Positions 7,957 to 17,700 of a stretch of 32,756 nt of DNA are shown here, piece after piece. The notes beneath the pieces are model-generated. The model was not told the origin of the DNA. It was given only the letters and a program-made list of their open reading frames with translations, and did no database searches. The position numbers and the translations under genes were made by a program. The DNA is from JBBKXP01 sp038251315 (lineage in GTDB: Bacteria > Pseudomonadota > Alphaproteobacteria > Rhodobacterales > Rhodobacteraceae), in the NCBI GenBank assembly GCA_038251315.1, contig JBBSBK010000031.1, positions 1 to 32,756 on the forward strand, given 5' to 3'. How positions within the stretch are numbered: position 1 is the first letter of the stretch; the number at the start of each line of letters is the position of its first letter.

Positions 7957-7996
7957 GAATTACGCCAATCAATCGCCGCCACAGGGATCACCACAG

Positions 7997-8998
7997 ATGT
8001 CAGGAACCCGCTTGAACGGATTGCGCTATTACCCCGACAGCAAACCGGGGATCACGCGACGCCGGAAGGGCAAAGGCTTTGCCTATGTCGGCCCCGGTGG
8101 CGACCCGATCACCGACCGGGGCGAACGCGCCCGGATCATGGCGCTGGGCATCCCGCCCGCCTATCGGGATGTCTGGATATCGCCGCACCCGAACGGGCAC
8201 CTGTCGGCCACCGGGGTCGACGCCCGCGGCCGAAAGCAGTATCGTTATCACCCGAAATGGGCTGAAGCCCGGTCGCTGACCAAATTTGCGGCACTTGCTG
8301 ATTTCGGGGCGGCGCTGCCCGCAATCCGTGCCCGGGTCCGCCGCGATCTGGCCGGCCGGCCGGGGGACGAAGCCTGTGCGCTTGCCGCTGCGGTCGCGCT
8401 GATCGACCGGCTGTCGCTGCGGATCGGCCATCCCGAATACGCGCGCGACAACGGCAGCTATGGTGCTTTGACCCTGCAGCGTCGTCATGTCCGCCTGACC
8501 CATGGCAGACTCGTCATCTCGTTCACCGCCAAGGGGGGGCGGCGGGTGCGCAGACAACTGGCCGACAAACGGCTGCAACAGGTGCTGTCGCGGATCCGCG
8601 ACCTGCCGGGCGCCGATCTTATCAGCTGGACCGATGCCGATGGGGCCAGCCGATGCGTGTCCTCGGGCGCCCTGAACGACTACCTGGGCAAGACGGGACG
8701 GACCGGACCGACGGGGCTCGACCATGCGTTCACCGCAAAGACGTTCCGCACCTGGGCCGGAACCGTCGCGGCCTTCGATGTGGCTTTGCACGCTGAAAGG
8801 CCGACGATCACGGCGATGGCCACAGCGGCCGCCGACCGTCTGCACAACACCGCCGCAATCGCCCGCAAAAGCTATATCCATCCGGCCGTTATCGGCTTGA
8901 CAGCGGCGTCAAGGCCATTGCCCGATCCGGTGCAGCTGACAGGCCTGACCGTCACCGAGCGGCGGTTGCTGGCTTTCCTGCGTCACCTCGAAACCTGA
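7997..8998 (+). CDS. DNA topoisomerase IB (poxvirus-like, bacterial)
   Basis: A 333-aa type IB topoisomerase, which relaxes supercoils by transient nicking through a 3'-phosphotyrosyl bond. The N-terminal domain carries the typical NGLRYYPDSKPGITRRRKGKG and IPPAYRDVWISPHPNGHLSAT segments. The catalytic domain shows an Arg in IDRLSLRIGHPEYA, GSYGALTLQRRHV, an Arg in AKTFRTWAGT, and the active-site Tyr in ARKSYIHP near the C terminus. The start at 7997 is chosen over 7955 because family homology begins at SGTRLNGLRYY. It is alone on its strand and converges with the sensor kinase gene 74 bases later. An EcfG-type promoter upstream suggests stress induction. Confidence 0.93.
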   Translation: MSGTRLNGLRYYPDSKPGITRRRKGKGFAYVGPGGDPITDRGERARIMALGIPPAYRDVWISPHPNGHLSATGVDARGRKQYRYHPKWAEARSLTKFAALADFGAALPAIRARVRRDLAGRPGDEACALAAAVALIDRLSLRIGHPEYARDNGSYGALTLQRRHVRLTHGRLVISFTAKGGRRVRRQLADKRLQQVLSRIRDLPGADLISWTDADGASRCVSSGALNDYLGKTGRTGPTGLDHAFTAKTFRTWAGTVAAFDVALHAERPTITAMATAAADRLHNTAAIARKSYIHPAVIGLTAASRPLPDPVQLTGLTVTERRLLAFLRHLET

Positions 8999-9072
8999 TA
9001 CCAGCGCGCCCGCCGACCTGCGGGAACCCTTGGCAAATCAACGCGACCCCGCCGCCATTCCTTTACCGACGA

Positions 9073-10878
9073 TCATGAACCAGCGGTGGTGGGGGTTGGC
9101 GGCACAGTCCGGTTCTCGGCCTCGTTCAGTTTGCTCACTTCAAAATGCACAGCGATCGTATGGTCATCACCGCTGACCTCCTGCGTCAGTGTGCCGCCGA
9201 TCTGGTGGGCGAAAGCCTGCAGCAACTGTGTTCCAAGCCCCGTCCCGTCGTTCAGCCTTTCTGCCGCCCGCTGCGCGTCCTCTGCGCGCATGTCCGCGGG
9301 CAGACGATTTCGCACGGTCAACAGCGCGGTGTCCCCGCCATTGCGTTTCAGATGAACGCTGATGCAGGGCGTCTGGCCAGCCGGCGCGCCGGCGTACTTC
9401 ATCGCGTTGGTCATTGCTTCTGTCAGCAAAAGCGAAAGTGGCACCGCCTGATCCGGGGTCATTCGAATGCCATCGATGTCGAGATCGAGATCGAACGTGC
9501 GTCCGGGCCCACTGCCCAGGGTGATAATCTGGCGGACGATATCGCCAAGAAGTTCATCGGCTTGGATGTCGGCCAGGCCGCTGGTCTGATACAGGCCGCG
9601 GTGGATTGTCGCCAGCGACATGACCCTGTCCTGCAAGCCTTTCAGCACTTGTTTGACCTCCGGGGTATGGGTGCGGCGCATCTGCATGTTCATGATCGAC
9701 GCGATCAGTTGCAGGTTGTTCTTGACCCGGTGATGAACCTCACGCAGCAGAACTTCCTTCTGATGGATGCTGTCCTCGAGTTCGGCCTCGCTGCGAGTGA
9801 TGCTGTCGGTCATTGCCACGAAGGCATCGCCGACCTCTTTCAACTCGCGTGGGGCACCGTCCATGTCGATCCGGCTGATGCTGCGGTCGCCGTGGGAGAA
9901 CCGGGCGATTGACCGATGCAATACCCGCATGTGCCGGTTGACAAGCCGTTCCGACGCCCAGCCTGCGACGATCAGACCGACCGCCACCATGATCAGCGGT
10001 GGCAGATACTGGGCGATGCCAAGGCGCAGGATCGGTGACGCATCGCTCGGCCGCCAGCTGCTCATCAGATACAACTCGTCCTTCCTCAGAGGCACGACCG
10101 CATAGGTCCGTGGCATCCCAGCCGCCGATATCGCCTGAAACACCCGCGCTTCGGATCCGATATAATCGGTCAGCGGCAGGTCGCGTGGAAGCTGTTGGCC
10201 AACCGCTTCCGGCCCGCTGCTCGACGTCAATACGGTGCCTTCCCGGTCAAAAGTCCAGAACACCGCGACCGGAATATCGCGCCGGTCGCCTGGCTGCGGC
10301 GGGCTTTCCAGTGTGCTGAGGCTGCTTTGCGGCAGCGACAGCACAACATAGCCGCGGTAAACACCGCTGTCGTCGAAGACCGGCTGTGACAGGCTGACGA
10401 AAGACAGGCCGGAAACCACTGCGTTCTGATCGACCGAAAACTCAGGCGTCTGCGCCACGACGTTACGCTGAAAATTCGGGTTCTCGGACAGGTCGAAACT
10501 CTGATCAGCCGTCGAACAATCCATCGTTCCGTCCAGACGCACAAAGCCGACGGAGGTGGCCTGCGGAATTTGCGCCGCGACCCGCGACATCAGCGACAAA
10601 CAGGCTGCTGGATCGCCCAGCACCCCGTCGCTGACAGCCAACGCGGTGACAATCCCACGGGCCATCCGGATCAGCTCGATTTCGGGGGCCGCCGTCCGCA
10701 GGGTTTCGCCTAACAGCGCCTCGGAGGTGCGACCCTGAATTTCGCCGCGCAGTTGCATGGTCTGGTAGATCGACACGATGCCAAGCGGTAGCAGCGCCAA
10801 AGTCAGAAGCAACGCCAGACGAACGCTCAGTCGACCGGGCAGCGGCAGTACGAACCCTCTGTCCGATGCGCCGTTCAT
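9073..10878 (-). CDS. Membrane HisKA_2 sensor histidine kinase of the GSR (PhyK-like)
   Basis: A 601-aa inner-membrane sensor kinase. TM1 at about 17-38 and TM2 at about 291-310 flank a 250-residue periplasmic sensor domain of Cache-like character. A HAMP-like linker (about 311-365) precedes the HisKA_2 motif REVHHRVKNNLQLIASIMNMQ (phospho-His about 383) and an ATPase domain with TEAMTNAMKYA and GTGLGTQLL. Family knowledge: kinases of this type next to ecfG phosphorylate PhyR. Start 10878 (MNGASDRG) is preferred over 10968, because the longer form adds a non-conserved basic stretch and overlaps a consensus EcfG promoter. It lies downstream of ecfG on the same strand with its own promoter in between. 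The periplasmic signal is unknown. Confidence 0.92.
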   Translation of the reverse strand: MNGASDRGFVLPLPGRLSVRLALLLTLALLPLGIVSIYQTMQLRGEIQGRTSEALLGETLRTAAPEIELIRMARGIVTALAVSDGVLGDPAACLSLMSRVAAQIPQATSVGFVRLDGTMDCSTADQSFDLSENPNFQRNVVAQTPEFSVDQNAVVSGLSFVSLSQPVFDDSGVYRGYVVLSLPQSSLSTLESPPQPGDRRDIPVAVFWTFDREGTVLTSSSGPEAVGQQLPRDLPLTDYIGSEARVFQAISAAGMPRTYAVVPLRKDELYLMSSWRPSDASPILRLGIAQYLPPLIMVAVGLIVAGWASERLVNRHMRVLHRSIARFSHGDRSISRIDMDGAPRELKEVGDAFVAMTDSITRSEAELEDSIHQKEVLLREVHHRVKNNLQLIASIMNMQMRRTHTPEVKQVLKGLQDRVMSLATIHRGLYQTSGLADIQADELLGDIVRQIITLGSGPGRTFDLDLDIDGIRMTPDQAVPLSLLLTEAMTNAMKYAGAPAGQTPCISVHLKRNGGDTALLTVRNRLPADMRAEDAQRAAERLNDGTGLGTQLLQAFAHQIGGTLTQEVSGDDHTIAVHFEVSKLNEAENRTVPPTPTTAGS

Positions 10879-10970
10879 CGTCGCCCGACGCAGGCCGTCG
10901 GATTGACCGCCATAGGATTTTTTCCGGTGTCCATGAGTCGTGTCCGCTGTTCCGGGGCGCTGCCACAACC

Positions 10971-10995
10971 AACGGCGCTCGCACGGTTGGGTTCC
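10971..10995 (-). promoter_or_regulatory. Consensus EcfG promoter of the sensor kinase gene
   Basis: Minus strand: GGAAC (10995-10991), 16-base spacer, CGTT (10974-10971). This is an exact match to the EcfG consensus, located between the ecfG stop (11026) and the kinase start (10878), leaving a leader of about 90 bases. Confidence 0.8.
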
Positions 10996-11025
10996 GTCAT
11001 GTCAGTGGCACCGTCAGGCTGGTCG

Positions 11026-11577
11026 TCAGGTTCCAATCGACACATCGACCACGCTCATGGTCGCCGTGTCGGATGCCAGAAGGCTGTCGCCGACATCGAG
11101 GTTCAGCAGTTCCGCCAGTTTGATCCGGCCCCGGTTTGCCCGGCTCTTGATCGTGCCGACGGCACAGCCACACATTTGGGCCGCCTCTGAGTAGGAAAAC
11201 CCGGAGGCCCCCACCAGAACAAGCGCTTCACGCTGTTCGCTGGACAATTGTGCGAATGCGACATTGAAGTCTGCCATCGCAAGGCGTCCGTCGTGGTCGG
11301 GTCTGACCGCCAGCCGGGCCGCGTATTTGCCGTCGATGTCGGCCACCTCGCGGCTGCGCTTGCGGTGCATCGAATAGTATGTGTTGCGCAAGATCGTGAA
11401 CAGCCAGGCGCGCATGTTCGTCCCGGGGGTGAATTTTTCGATGTTTGACCACGCCTTGACGACCGTGTCCTGCACGATGTCGTCGGCTACCGATCCGTTC
11501 CGGGTCAGCGAGATTGCAAAGGCGCGCATCGACGGCAGATGGTCGATAATCTCGTCTCTGGGATCATTCGTCATCAT
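11026..11577 (-). CDS. ecfG: ECF sigma factor EcfG, general stress response
   Basis: A 183-aa ECF sigma factor. Region 2 (about 14-85) shows LTRNGSVADDIVQDTVVKAW and TNMRAWLFTILRNTYYSMHRKR; region 4 (about 105-165) shows LSSEQREALVLVGASGFSYSEAA and CGCAVGTIKSRANRGRIKL. These are typical of the EcfG group, which directs RNA polymerase to GGAAC-N16/17-CGTT promoters such as those seen in this window. The start overlaps the end of nepR by 14 bases, the standard nepR-ecfG arrangement, implying coupled translation of sigma and anti-sigma factor. A second ATG follows directly after the first and could also be used. Activity is expected to be held by NepR and released by phosphorylated PhyR. Confidence 0.96.
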   Translation of the reverse strand: MMTNDPRDEIIDHLPSMRAFAISLTRNGSVADDIVQDTVVKAWSNIEKFTPGTNMRAWLFTILRNTYYSMHRKRSREVADIDGKYAARLAVRPDHDGRLAMADFNVAFAQLSSEQREALVLVGASGFSYSEAAQMCGCAVGTIKSRANRGRIKLAELLNLDVGDSLLASDTATMSVVDVSIGT

Positions 11578-11746
11578 CTTCCTTTGGTCCTGCCTTCTCG
11601 GCGTCTTTCAGCCGCTTGAGCAAACCCAGAAACTTGTCCGGCAACTTTTCCCGCAGCACGTCGTCGTAGACGCGCTTGAGATTGGCATCGATCTGCTGGT
11701 TCGCAGTCGGTGTGTCACTTTTCCGGGCCATCGTTCGGGTCGCCAT
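11564..11746 (-). CDS. nepR: Anti-sigma factor NepR
   Basis: A 60-aa protein with the two NepR helices: NQQIDANLKRVYDDVLRE and KLPDKFLGLLKRLKDAE, followed by an acidic tail ending EDDDE. NepR binds EcfG and blocks transcription; PhyR~P mimics the sigma factor and takes NepR away. It is the first gene of nepR-ecfG and lies divergent from phyR. Start 11746 is the upstream-most ATG that keeps the frame; ATG at 11731 is an alternative with a shorter basic N terminus. The symmetric EcfG-type promoter ends only about 18 bases upstream of 11746, implying a very short leader and possibly favouring the internal start. Confidence 0.93.
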   Translation of the reverse strand: MATRTMARKSDTPTANQQIDANLKRVYDDVLREKLPDKFLGLLKRLKDAEKAGPKEDDDE

Positions 11747-11762
11747 TCATGCCTGCGGGAAT

Positions 11763-11789
11763 GGAACCGAACCTGACACGAAAGGTTCC
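11763..11789. promoter_or_regulatory. Symmetric, bidirectional EcfG-type promoter between nepR and phyR
   Basis: The 27-bp segment begins GGAACC and ends GGTTCC, exact reverse complements, separated by 15 bases. Read on either strand it gives GGAAC-N16-GGTT, one base off the EcfG consensus. Plus-strand elements are 11763-11767 and 11784-11787, toward phyR (start 11815). Minus-strand elements are 11789-11785 and 11768-11765, toward nepR (start 11746). Confidence 0.75.
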
Positions 11790-11814
11790 CGTCAGATACA
11801 ACCGGAGTGATGCC

Positions 11815-12642
11815 ATGACCGACAAAACCCCGCCCGACGACCGCAGCGCCAACGTTGCGGCACAGCTGCCTTACCTGCGCCGTTATGCGCGGGCCCTGAC
11901 CGGCTCGCAGAACAGTGGCGACCGGCTCGCGATGGCGACGCTTGAAAGGATTCTGGCCAATCCGTCGACGATTGGCACAAAGGACAAGATCAGGGGCGAT
12001 CTGTTCGCCAACCTGCATCGGATATGGACCAAGATCGGAGGAGTTCCCGATACCACCATCGAGACCCATCCGCTGCTGGAACAGCGTGCCCAGTGGCGTT
12101 TGCGCGGCCTTTTGCCGGGCTCCCGCGAGGCCTTGCTGCTGAACGCGATCGAAGGCTTTTCAGCGCCCGAAATCGCTGCAATCATGGCCCTTTCACCGGG
12201 TGAGGTGACGCAACTGATCGGGCAGGCGCATGACGATATTACCGCTATGGTTGCCGGCGATATCCTCATCATCGAGGACGAAGCGATCATCGCCATCGAC
12301 CTTGAGGCGATCGTGACCGAAATGGGCCACCGCGTGAACGGCATCGCCCGCACCCGGGACAACGCCATCAGCATGGGCATCAAAATGCGCCCCGACCTGA
12401 TCCTGGCCGACATCCAGCTTGCCGACAATTCGTCGGGCATCGACGCGGTGAAGGCGCTTTTGCGCGATCTTGGCGATGTACCGGTGATCTTTATCACCGC
12501 TTTCCCTGAACGTCTGCTGACGGGTGAACGGCCCGAACCGGCATTTCTCATCACCAAACCCTATGCCGAGGATCAGGTCCGCACTGCCGTCAGTCAGGCG
12601 ATGTTCTTTGCCTCGACCGAGAGTTTGCGTGCCACGGGTTAA
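11815..12642 (+). CDS. phyR: Response regulator PhyR (sigma-like domain plus receiver)
   Basis: A 275-aa anti-anti-sigma factor. The N-terminal half (about 12-145) is an EcfG-like sigma domain without promoter binding ability (LPYLRRYARALTGSQNSGDRLA, then LPGSREALLLNAIEGFSAPEIAAIM). The C-terminal half is a receiver with acidic pocket E154/D155, phospho-acceptor D199 (LILADIQLAD), the PhyR signature TAFPERLLTGERPEP and K248. After phosphorylation the sigma-like half is exposed and binds NepR, freeing EcfG. Start 11815 has CGGAG seven bases upstream and a promoter at 11763-11789. It overlaps the next gene by 14 bases, so it likely leads an operon with the channel gene. Confidence 0.96.
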   Translation: MTDKTPPDDRSANVAAQLPYLRRYARALTGSQNSGDRLAMATLERILANPSTIGTKDKIRGDLFANLHRIWTKIGGVPDTTIETHPLLEQRAQWRLRGLLPGSREALLLNAIEGFSAPEIAAIMALSPGEVTQLIGQAHDDITAMVAGDILIIEDEAIIAIDLEAIVTEMGHRVNGIARTRDNAISMGIKMRPDLILADIQLADNSSGIDAVKALLRDLGDVPVIFITAFPERLLTGERPEPAFLITKPYAEDQVRTAVSQAMFFASTESLRATG

Positions 12643-13495
12643 TCGGACCGCGCAGCGTCGCGGGCCCGACTCCGAAGAAGAAGACGCGATTCAGGATGCC
12701 GGTCCGCTCAATGCGCGGATGATCTACGAAGTCATCCGCCGCAACGGCGACGAAGAATTGCGCCGCCCTGGCAAATCGTTGTTATGGTCGGGAGTCGCAG
12801 CGGGCCTTCTCATCAGCTTTTCGGTGCTGGGCGAATCGATCTTTCGCCTGCACCTCCCCGATGCGCCATGGCGGTTCCTGGTCGAAAATCTGGGTTACAG
12901 TTTCGGCTTTCTGCTGGTCATCCTTGGCCGGATGCAGCTGTTTACCGAAAACACCATCACCACCGTCCTGCCGCTGGTGGCGCACCGATCCGCGCGCGCA
13001 ACCGAAGCCCTGCGCAGGGTCGGGGCAGTTTTAAAGCTTTGGGGGCTGGTTCTGTCGGCCAATCTGATCGGCGCGGCGGTGGCGGCAGCTTTCATCGCCT
13101 ATTCCGGGGCCTGTGGCGATCCGTTGATCGCGGTTGTGCACGACATGTCGGCCCACGCGACCGGGTTTGCGGCGCCGGTCGCCTTCGTCAAGGCAATTCC
13201 TGCGGGGATTCTGGTGGCCGCTATCGTCTGGATGATGCCGGGGCAGCGCGGCAACGAAGTGATCGTGATCCTGCTCTTCACCTGGCTGATCGGGGCAGGC
13301 GATTTCACCCACGTTGTTGCCGGCAGCGTCGAAATGTGGTTCATGCTTATGGTTGGTGATCTGACGCCGGGCAATGCAATCCTGACTTTCTTTCTGCCGG
13401 TTCTGGCGGGTAATATCGTCGGCGGCACGGCGGTTTTCGGCCTTTTGGCGTGGGGACAGGTCAAGGCCGAAGTGGCGCCAGAGCCGGAGTCCTGA
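12629..13495 (+). CDS. Formate/nitrite transporter (FNT) family channel
   Basis: A 288-aa membrane protein of the FNT family, pentameric channels for small monovalent anions. A hydrophilic N-terminal tail of about 55 residues precedes about six membrane segments, with motifs ENLGYSFGFLLVILGRMQLFTENT in the first half and AGSVEMWFMLMVGDLTPGN in the second. The long tail and this TEN motif resemble the YfdC-like branch often found near alphaproteobacterial GSR genes; the true substrate is unknown. The GTG start at 12629 overlaps the phyR stop by 14 bases with GAGAG upstream; the ATG at 12719 would give a shorter protein. The close coupling to phyR suggests EcfG-dependent expression. Confidence 0.88.
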   Translation: MPRVNRTAQRRGPDSEEEDAIQDAGPLNARMIYEVIRRNGDEELRRPGKSLLWSGVAAGLLISFSVLGESIFRLHLPDAPWRFLVENLGYSFGFLLVILGRMQLFTENTITTVLPLVAHRSARATEALRRVGAVLKLWGLVLSANLIGAAVAAAFIAYSGACGDPLIAVVHDMSAHATGFAAPVAFVKAIPAGILVAAIVWMMPGQRGNEVIVILLFTWLIGAGDFTHVVAGSVEMWFMLMVGDLTPGNAILTFFLPVLAGNIVGGTAVFGLLAWGQVKAEVAPEPES

Positions 13496-13511
13496 CCGCC
13501 ATCGACACGAC

Positions 13512-14762
13512 ATGTCCGCCATGAGGAAAGCGAACCTGATGAAAATTGTTTCAGCCCGGCCCGGCCAGTCGGGAAAGGCATTTCTTGCCAGTCTGACATT
13601 GGTCTGCGCATTCGTCGCACCGGTTGCAAGTCAGGCCCAGACGACGCCGCCCGACAGCGAAAAGACGGAAAATGTGTCTGCCGTTACCGTCGTGCGTGTG
13701 GTCAAAGCCGAGATGATGGCGCAAATCCCGATTTCCGGAACCCTGGTTGCGCGCGAAGAAATCCTTGTTTATCCGCAGGTCAGCGGATCGACCATCGATA
13801 CCCTGCTGGTCGATATCGGCGACACCGTGACCAAGGGCGATGTGCTGGCCACCCTTGACGACAGCACCCTTGCCGCCCAACGGGCGCAATCGCAGGCCGA
13901 ACTGGCCCGTGCTGCTGCCAGCGTCAGTCAGGCGCGCAGCCAGATTACCTCGGCATCAGCGGGCGAAACCCAGGCCGCAGCCGCCCTTGAACGCGCCCAG
14001 ACCCTGCGCCAGAACGGCAGCGGCACGCAAGCTGCGCTGGATCAGGCGCTGGCGACCCAAGCCACCGCCGCCGCATCTGTTGCATCTGCCCGCGACGGGC
14101 TTGCAGTGGCCGAGGCGCAGCAACAGCAGGTGCAGGCGATGCTGGACATTGCCAACCTCAACCTCGACCGCGCCACCCTGCGGGCCCCCGCTGACGGTCT
14201 GATTTCAGCCCGCAACGGGCAGGTCGGGGCGATTGCCGCATCGGGGGGCGAACCCATATTCCGGATCATCCGCAACGGCGTGATCGAGGTCGAAGCCGAG
14301 GTGATTGAAACCGCCCTTGGCACCATTGCGGTCGGCGATCCGGTCGTGTTGCGGATCGCCGGGGACGGACAGGCCGGCGGCACTGTCCGGCAGATATCGC
14401 CCACTGTTGATGCCCGCAACCGGCTGGGCACGATCCGGATCACGATCAGCGACGCGGGCCGGGTCCGCACCGGGGTATTCGCCAGTGGCGACATCATCAC
14501 CGAAAAGCGTAGCGCCCTTGTCGTACCGACGGCCGCCGTGTTGACCGACAGCGGCGGCACCTACGTGCTGGCGGTCGTCGGCACGCAACTGGAAAAGCGG
14601 TATGTTACGGCGGGGCTGATCTGGAACGGCCTGCGCGAGATTGCGTCCGGGCTGGCTGCTGACGCCGTCGTGGTCGCCCGGGCCGGTGCATTCTTTGGCG
14701 ATGGCGACCGGATCGACCCGATCTTCGCCGCCGATGACACCGCGCAAGAGGCGTCGCAATGA
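13512..14762 (+). CDS. RND efflux periplasmic adaptor subunit
   Basis: A 416-aa HlyD/AcrA-type membrane fusion protein that bridges an inner-membrane RND pump and an outer-membrane channel. It has an N-terminal signal sequence (AFLASLTLVCAFVAPVASQAQ), a split lipoyl domain (VDIGDTVTKGDVLATLD and LDRATLRAPADGLISARNG), a long alpha-helical hairpin rich in Ala/Gln between them (about 115-215), and beta-barrel and membrane-proximal domains. No lipobox was seen. The start at 13512 lies 16 bases after the channel gene; ATG at 13539 would place the signal sequence closer to the N terminus. The stop overlaps the pump gene as ATGA. No outer-membrane factor is encoded nearby. Confidence 0.92.
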   Translation: MSAMRKANLMKIVSARPGQSGKAFLASLTLVCAFVAPVASQAQTTPPDSEKTENVSAVTVVRVVKAEMMAQIPISGTLVAREEILVYPQVSGSTIDTLLVDIGDTVTKGDVLATLDDSTLAAQRAQSQAELARAAASVSQARSQITSASAGETQAAAALERAQTLRQNGSGTQAALDQALATQATAAASVASARDGLAVAEAQQQQVQAMLDIANLNLDRATLRAPADGLISARNGQVGAIAASGGEPIFRIIRNGVIEVEAEVIETALGTIAVGDPVVLRIAGDGQAGGTVRQISPTVDARNRLGTIRITISDAGRVRTGVFASGDIITEKRSALVVPTAAVLTDSGGTYVLAVVGTQLEKRYVTAGLIWNGLREIASGLAADAVVVARAGAFFGDGDRIDPIFAADDTAQEASQ

Positions 14763-17700
14763 ACATGTCGACCTGGGCGATCCGCCGCCCCGTCCCCTCG
14801 CTCGCGTTGTTCCTTGTCCTGGTGATTGTCGGCCTGGTCGCATTCATGCGGTTGCCGGTCACGCAGTTCCCCAACATCGACATTCCGATCATCACCGTCG
14901 CCATCGCGCAGCCGGGTGCCGCCCCTGCCGAGATTGCCAACCAGATCGTAAAGCCCGTGGAAAGTGCGGTCAGCGATGTGACCGGGGTCAACCACGTGTC
15001 GTCCACTGCCACCGACAGCATCGCCAACATCACCATCGAATTCGACCTCGAGGTGGACACAGACCGCGCGCTCAACGACATCAAGGATGCGGTCGCCGGG
15101 GTCCGCGGCGATCTGCCCGACAGCATCTCCGAACCCAATGTGCAGCGGCTGGACGTTACCGGGCAGGCGATCCTGACCTATGCGGTGTCCGATCCGTCCC
15201 GCTCGATCGAAGACCTGTCCTATTTCGTCGACGAAGTGGTGGCCCGCGAACTGACCGGAGCCAGCGGGATCGGCAAGGTCAGCAGGATCGGCGGCGGCGA
15301 TCAGGCGATCGAGGTCGAACTGGACCCGGACCGCCTGCTTGCGCTTGGACTGACGGCGTCGGACGTGAACGACCAGTTGCGTCAGAACAACGTCGACCTC
15401 GGCGGCGGCTCGGGCGATCTGGCGGGGCAGGAATTCTCGATCCGCGCCCTTGGCAGCGCCGACACGATTGTCGATCTTGCCGCGACCCCGATCACCCTTT
15501 CGGGCGGCGGATCGGTGCGGCTGGACGATCTGGGTGTGGTGTTCAACGGCGCGCAGGATGCGGCGTCCTTTGCCATGTTCAATGGCCAGCCGGTTGTCGC
15601 CTTCGGCGTGTTCCGCACCACCGGCGCCAGCGACCTGACCGCAGGCGACCGGGCCAAGGAACGTATTGCCGCATTGGCAAGCTCCTACCCGAACGCCACC
15701 TTTTCGCTGATCGACGATGCGACGACCTATACCGAAAGCACGTATCATTCAGCGATGGAGACGCTTTACGAAGGCGCGGCGCTGGCCATCATCGTGGTGT
15801 TCCTGTTCCTGCGCAACTGGCGGGCGACGATCATCACCGCCGTCGCCCTGCCGCTGTCGATCATCCCGACCTTCATCGTGATGGAATATCTCGGGTTTTC
15901 GCTGAACACGGTCAGTCTGCTTGGGATCACCCTCGTGACGGGGATTCTGGTGGACGACGCGATCGTCGAGATTGAAAACATTGTGCGCCACATTCACATG
16001 GGCAAACCAGCCTACGAGGCCTCGGAAGAAGCCGCAACCGAGATCGGAACGACCGTCATCGCGATCAGTTTTACCATCGTCGCGGTGTTTGCGCCGGTCA
16101 GTTTCATGTCGGGCATTGCCGGGCAGTATTTCAAGCAGTTCGGTCTGACCGTGGCGGTCGCCGTGCTGTTTTCGCTGCTGGTGGCGCGTCTTATCACGCC
16201 GATGATGGCCGCCTATTTCCTGCGCGACGGGCTGAAATCCGAGGCTGAAAAGGATGGCCTTGTGATGCGCGGCTACATGCGGGTGCTGGGCTGGACGCTG
16301 CGTCACCGGCTGCTGACGCTGATCTTTGGACTGTTCATCTTTGCCGGGTCGCTGTATTCAGCCACGCTGCTGCCGACCGAATTCTTTCCGCCCTCGGACA
16401 CGGGTCGGGCGAACGTGTCGATCGAACTGCCACCCGGGTCGCTGATGGATCAGACACGCGCGGTGTCGCGTGATGTGACCGACATCATCCGCACCATACC
16501 CGAGGTGCAGACCGTGTTTGTCGACGGATCGGACACCGCCGCGACGGTGCGGATCGGCTTTGGTCCGAAAACCGCCCGCGAGAGGTCATCTTTCGACATA
16601 ATCGACGATCTCAAGCGCAAGCTTGCGCACGTTCCCGATGTGCGCCTGTTCGTGCTGTCGGATAACGGCACCCGCGATCTGACGATCTCGGTCCTTGGCG
16701 ACGATGCGCAAAGCACGGCCGACGCCGCCGAGACCCTTGTCGACCAGATGAACGCGCTGCCAGAGATTGTCGCCGCGTCGTCGCAGGCGTCGCTGGTCAG
16801 GCCGGAAATTCAGGTGACACCCAAGGCCGAGCTGGCCGCCGATATGGGTGTGACCTCTGCCGCGCTCGCCACGACGATCCGGATCGCGACGATCGGCGAA
16901 ACCGGCAGCAACGTCGCCAAGTTCAACACCGGCGACCGTCAGATCCCGATCATCGTGCGGCTGGAACAAGACGCCCGCGAGGATCTGTTCCGCCTGCAAG
17001 GTCTGCGCATCCCCAGCACCACAGGGGCGCCGGTGCCGCTGAATGTCGTTGCAGATGTGGCCCTGTCGACGGGTCCGACCGCGATCGACCGCTACGACCG
17101 CCAGTATCGCACCGCCGTCGAGGCCGACGTCGCCGATGGCTACTTCCTCGGAGAGGCGTCAGCGGCCGTCGACGCCCTGCCAATCGCGCAGAACATGCCA
17201 CCGGGCACCGAGATCCAGGCCGGCGGCGACGCCGAGGTGATGGGCGAGATCTTCACCCAGTTCGGCCTCGCGATGGGGGCGGGGATCCTGCTGGTCTATG
17301 TCGTGCTGGTGCTGCTGTTTTCGAGTTTTCTGACCCCGATCACCATCCTGCTGTCGCTGCCCCTGGCCATTGGCGGGGCAATCTTTGCGCTGTATCTCTA
17401 CAACGCGGGCATTGGGCTGTCCGTCGTCATCGGGTTCCTGATGCTGATGGGGATCGTGACCAAGAACGCAATCATGCTGGTCGAATTTGCGATCACGGCA
17501 ATGAACGCCGGGGTTGAAAAGACCGCCGCGATGCAGGACGCCGGGCACAAGCGGGCAAGGCCGATCATCATGACCACCATCGCGATGACCGCTGGAATGG
17601 TGCCAAGCGCGCTGGCGCTTGGCGAAGGCGGCGAATTTCGCGCCCCGATGGCGGTGGCGGTGATCGGCGGTCTGTTGCTGTCGACGGTGCTGTCGCTGTT

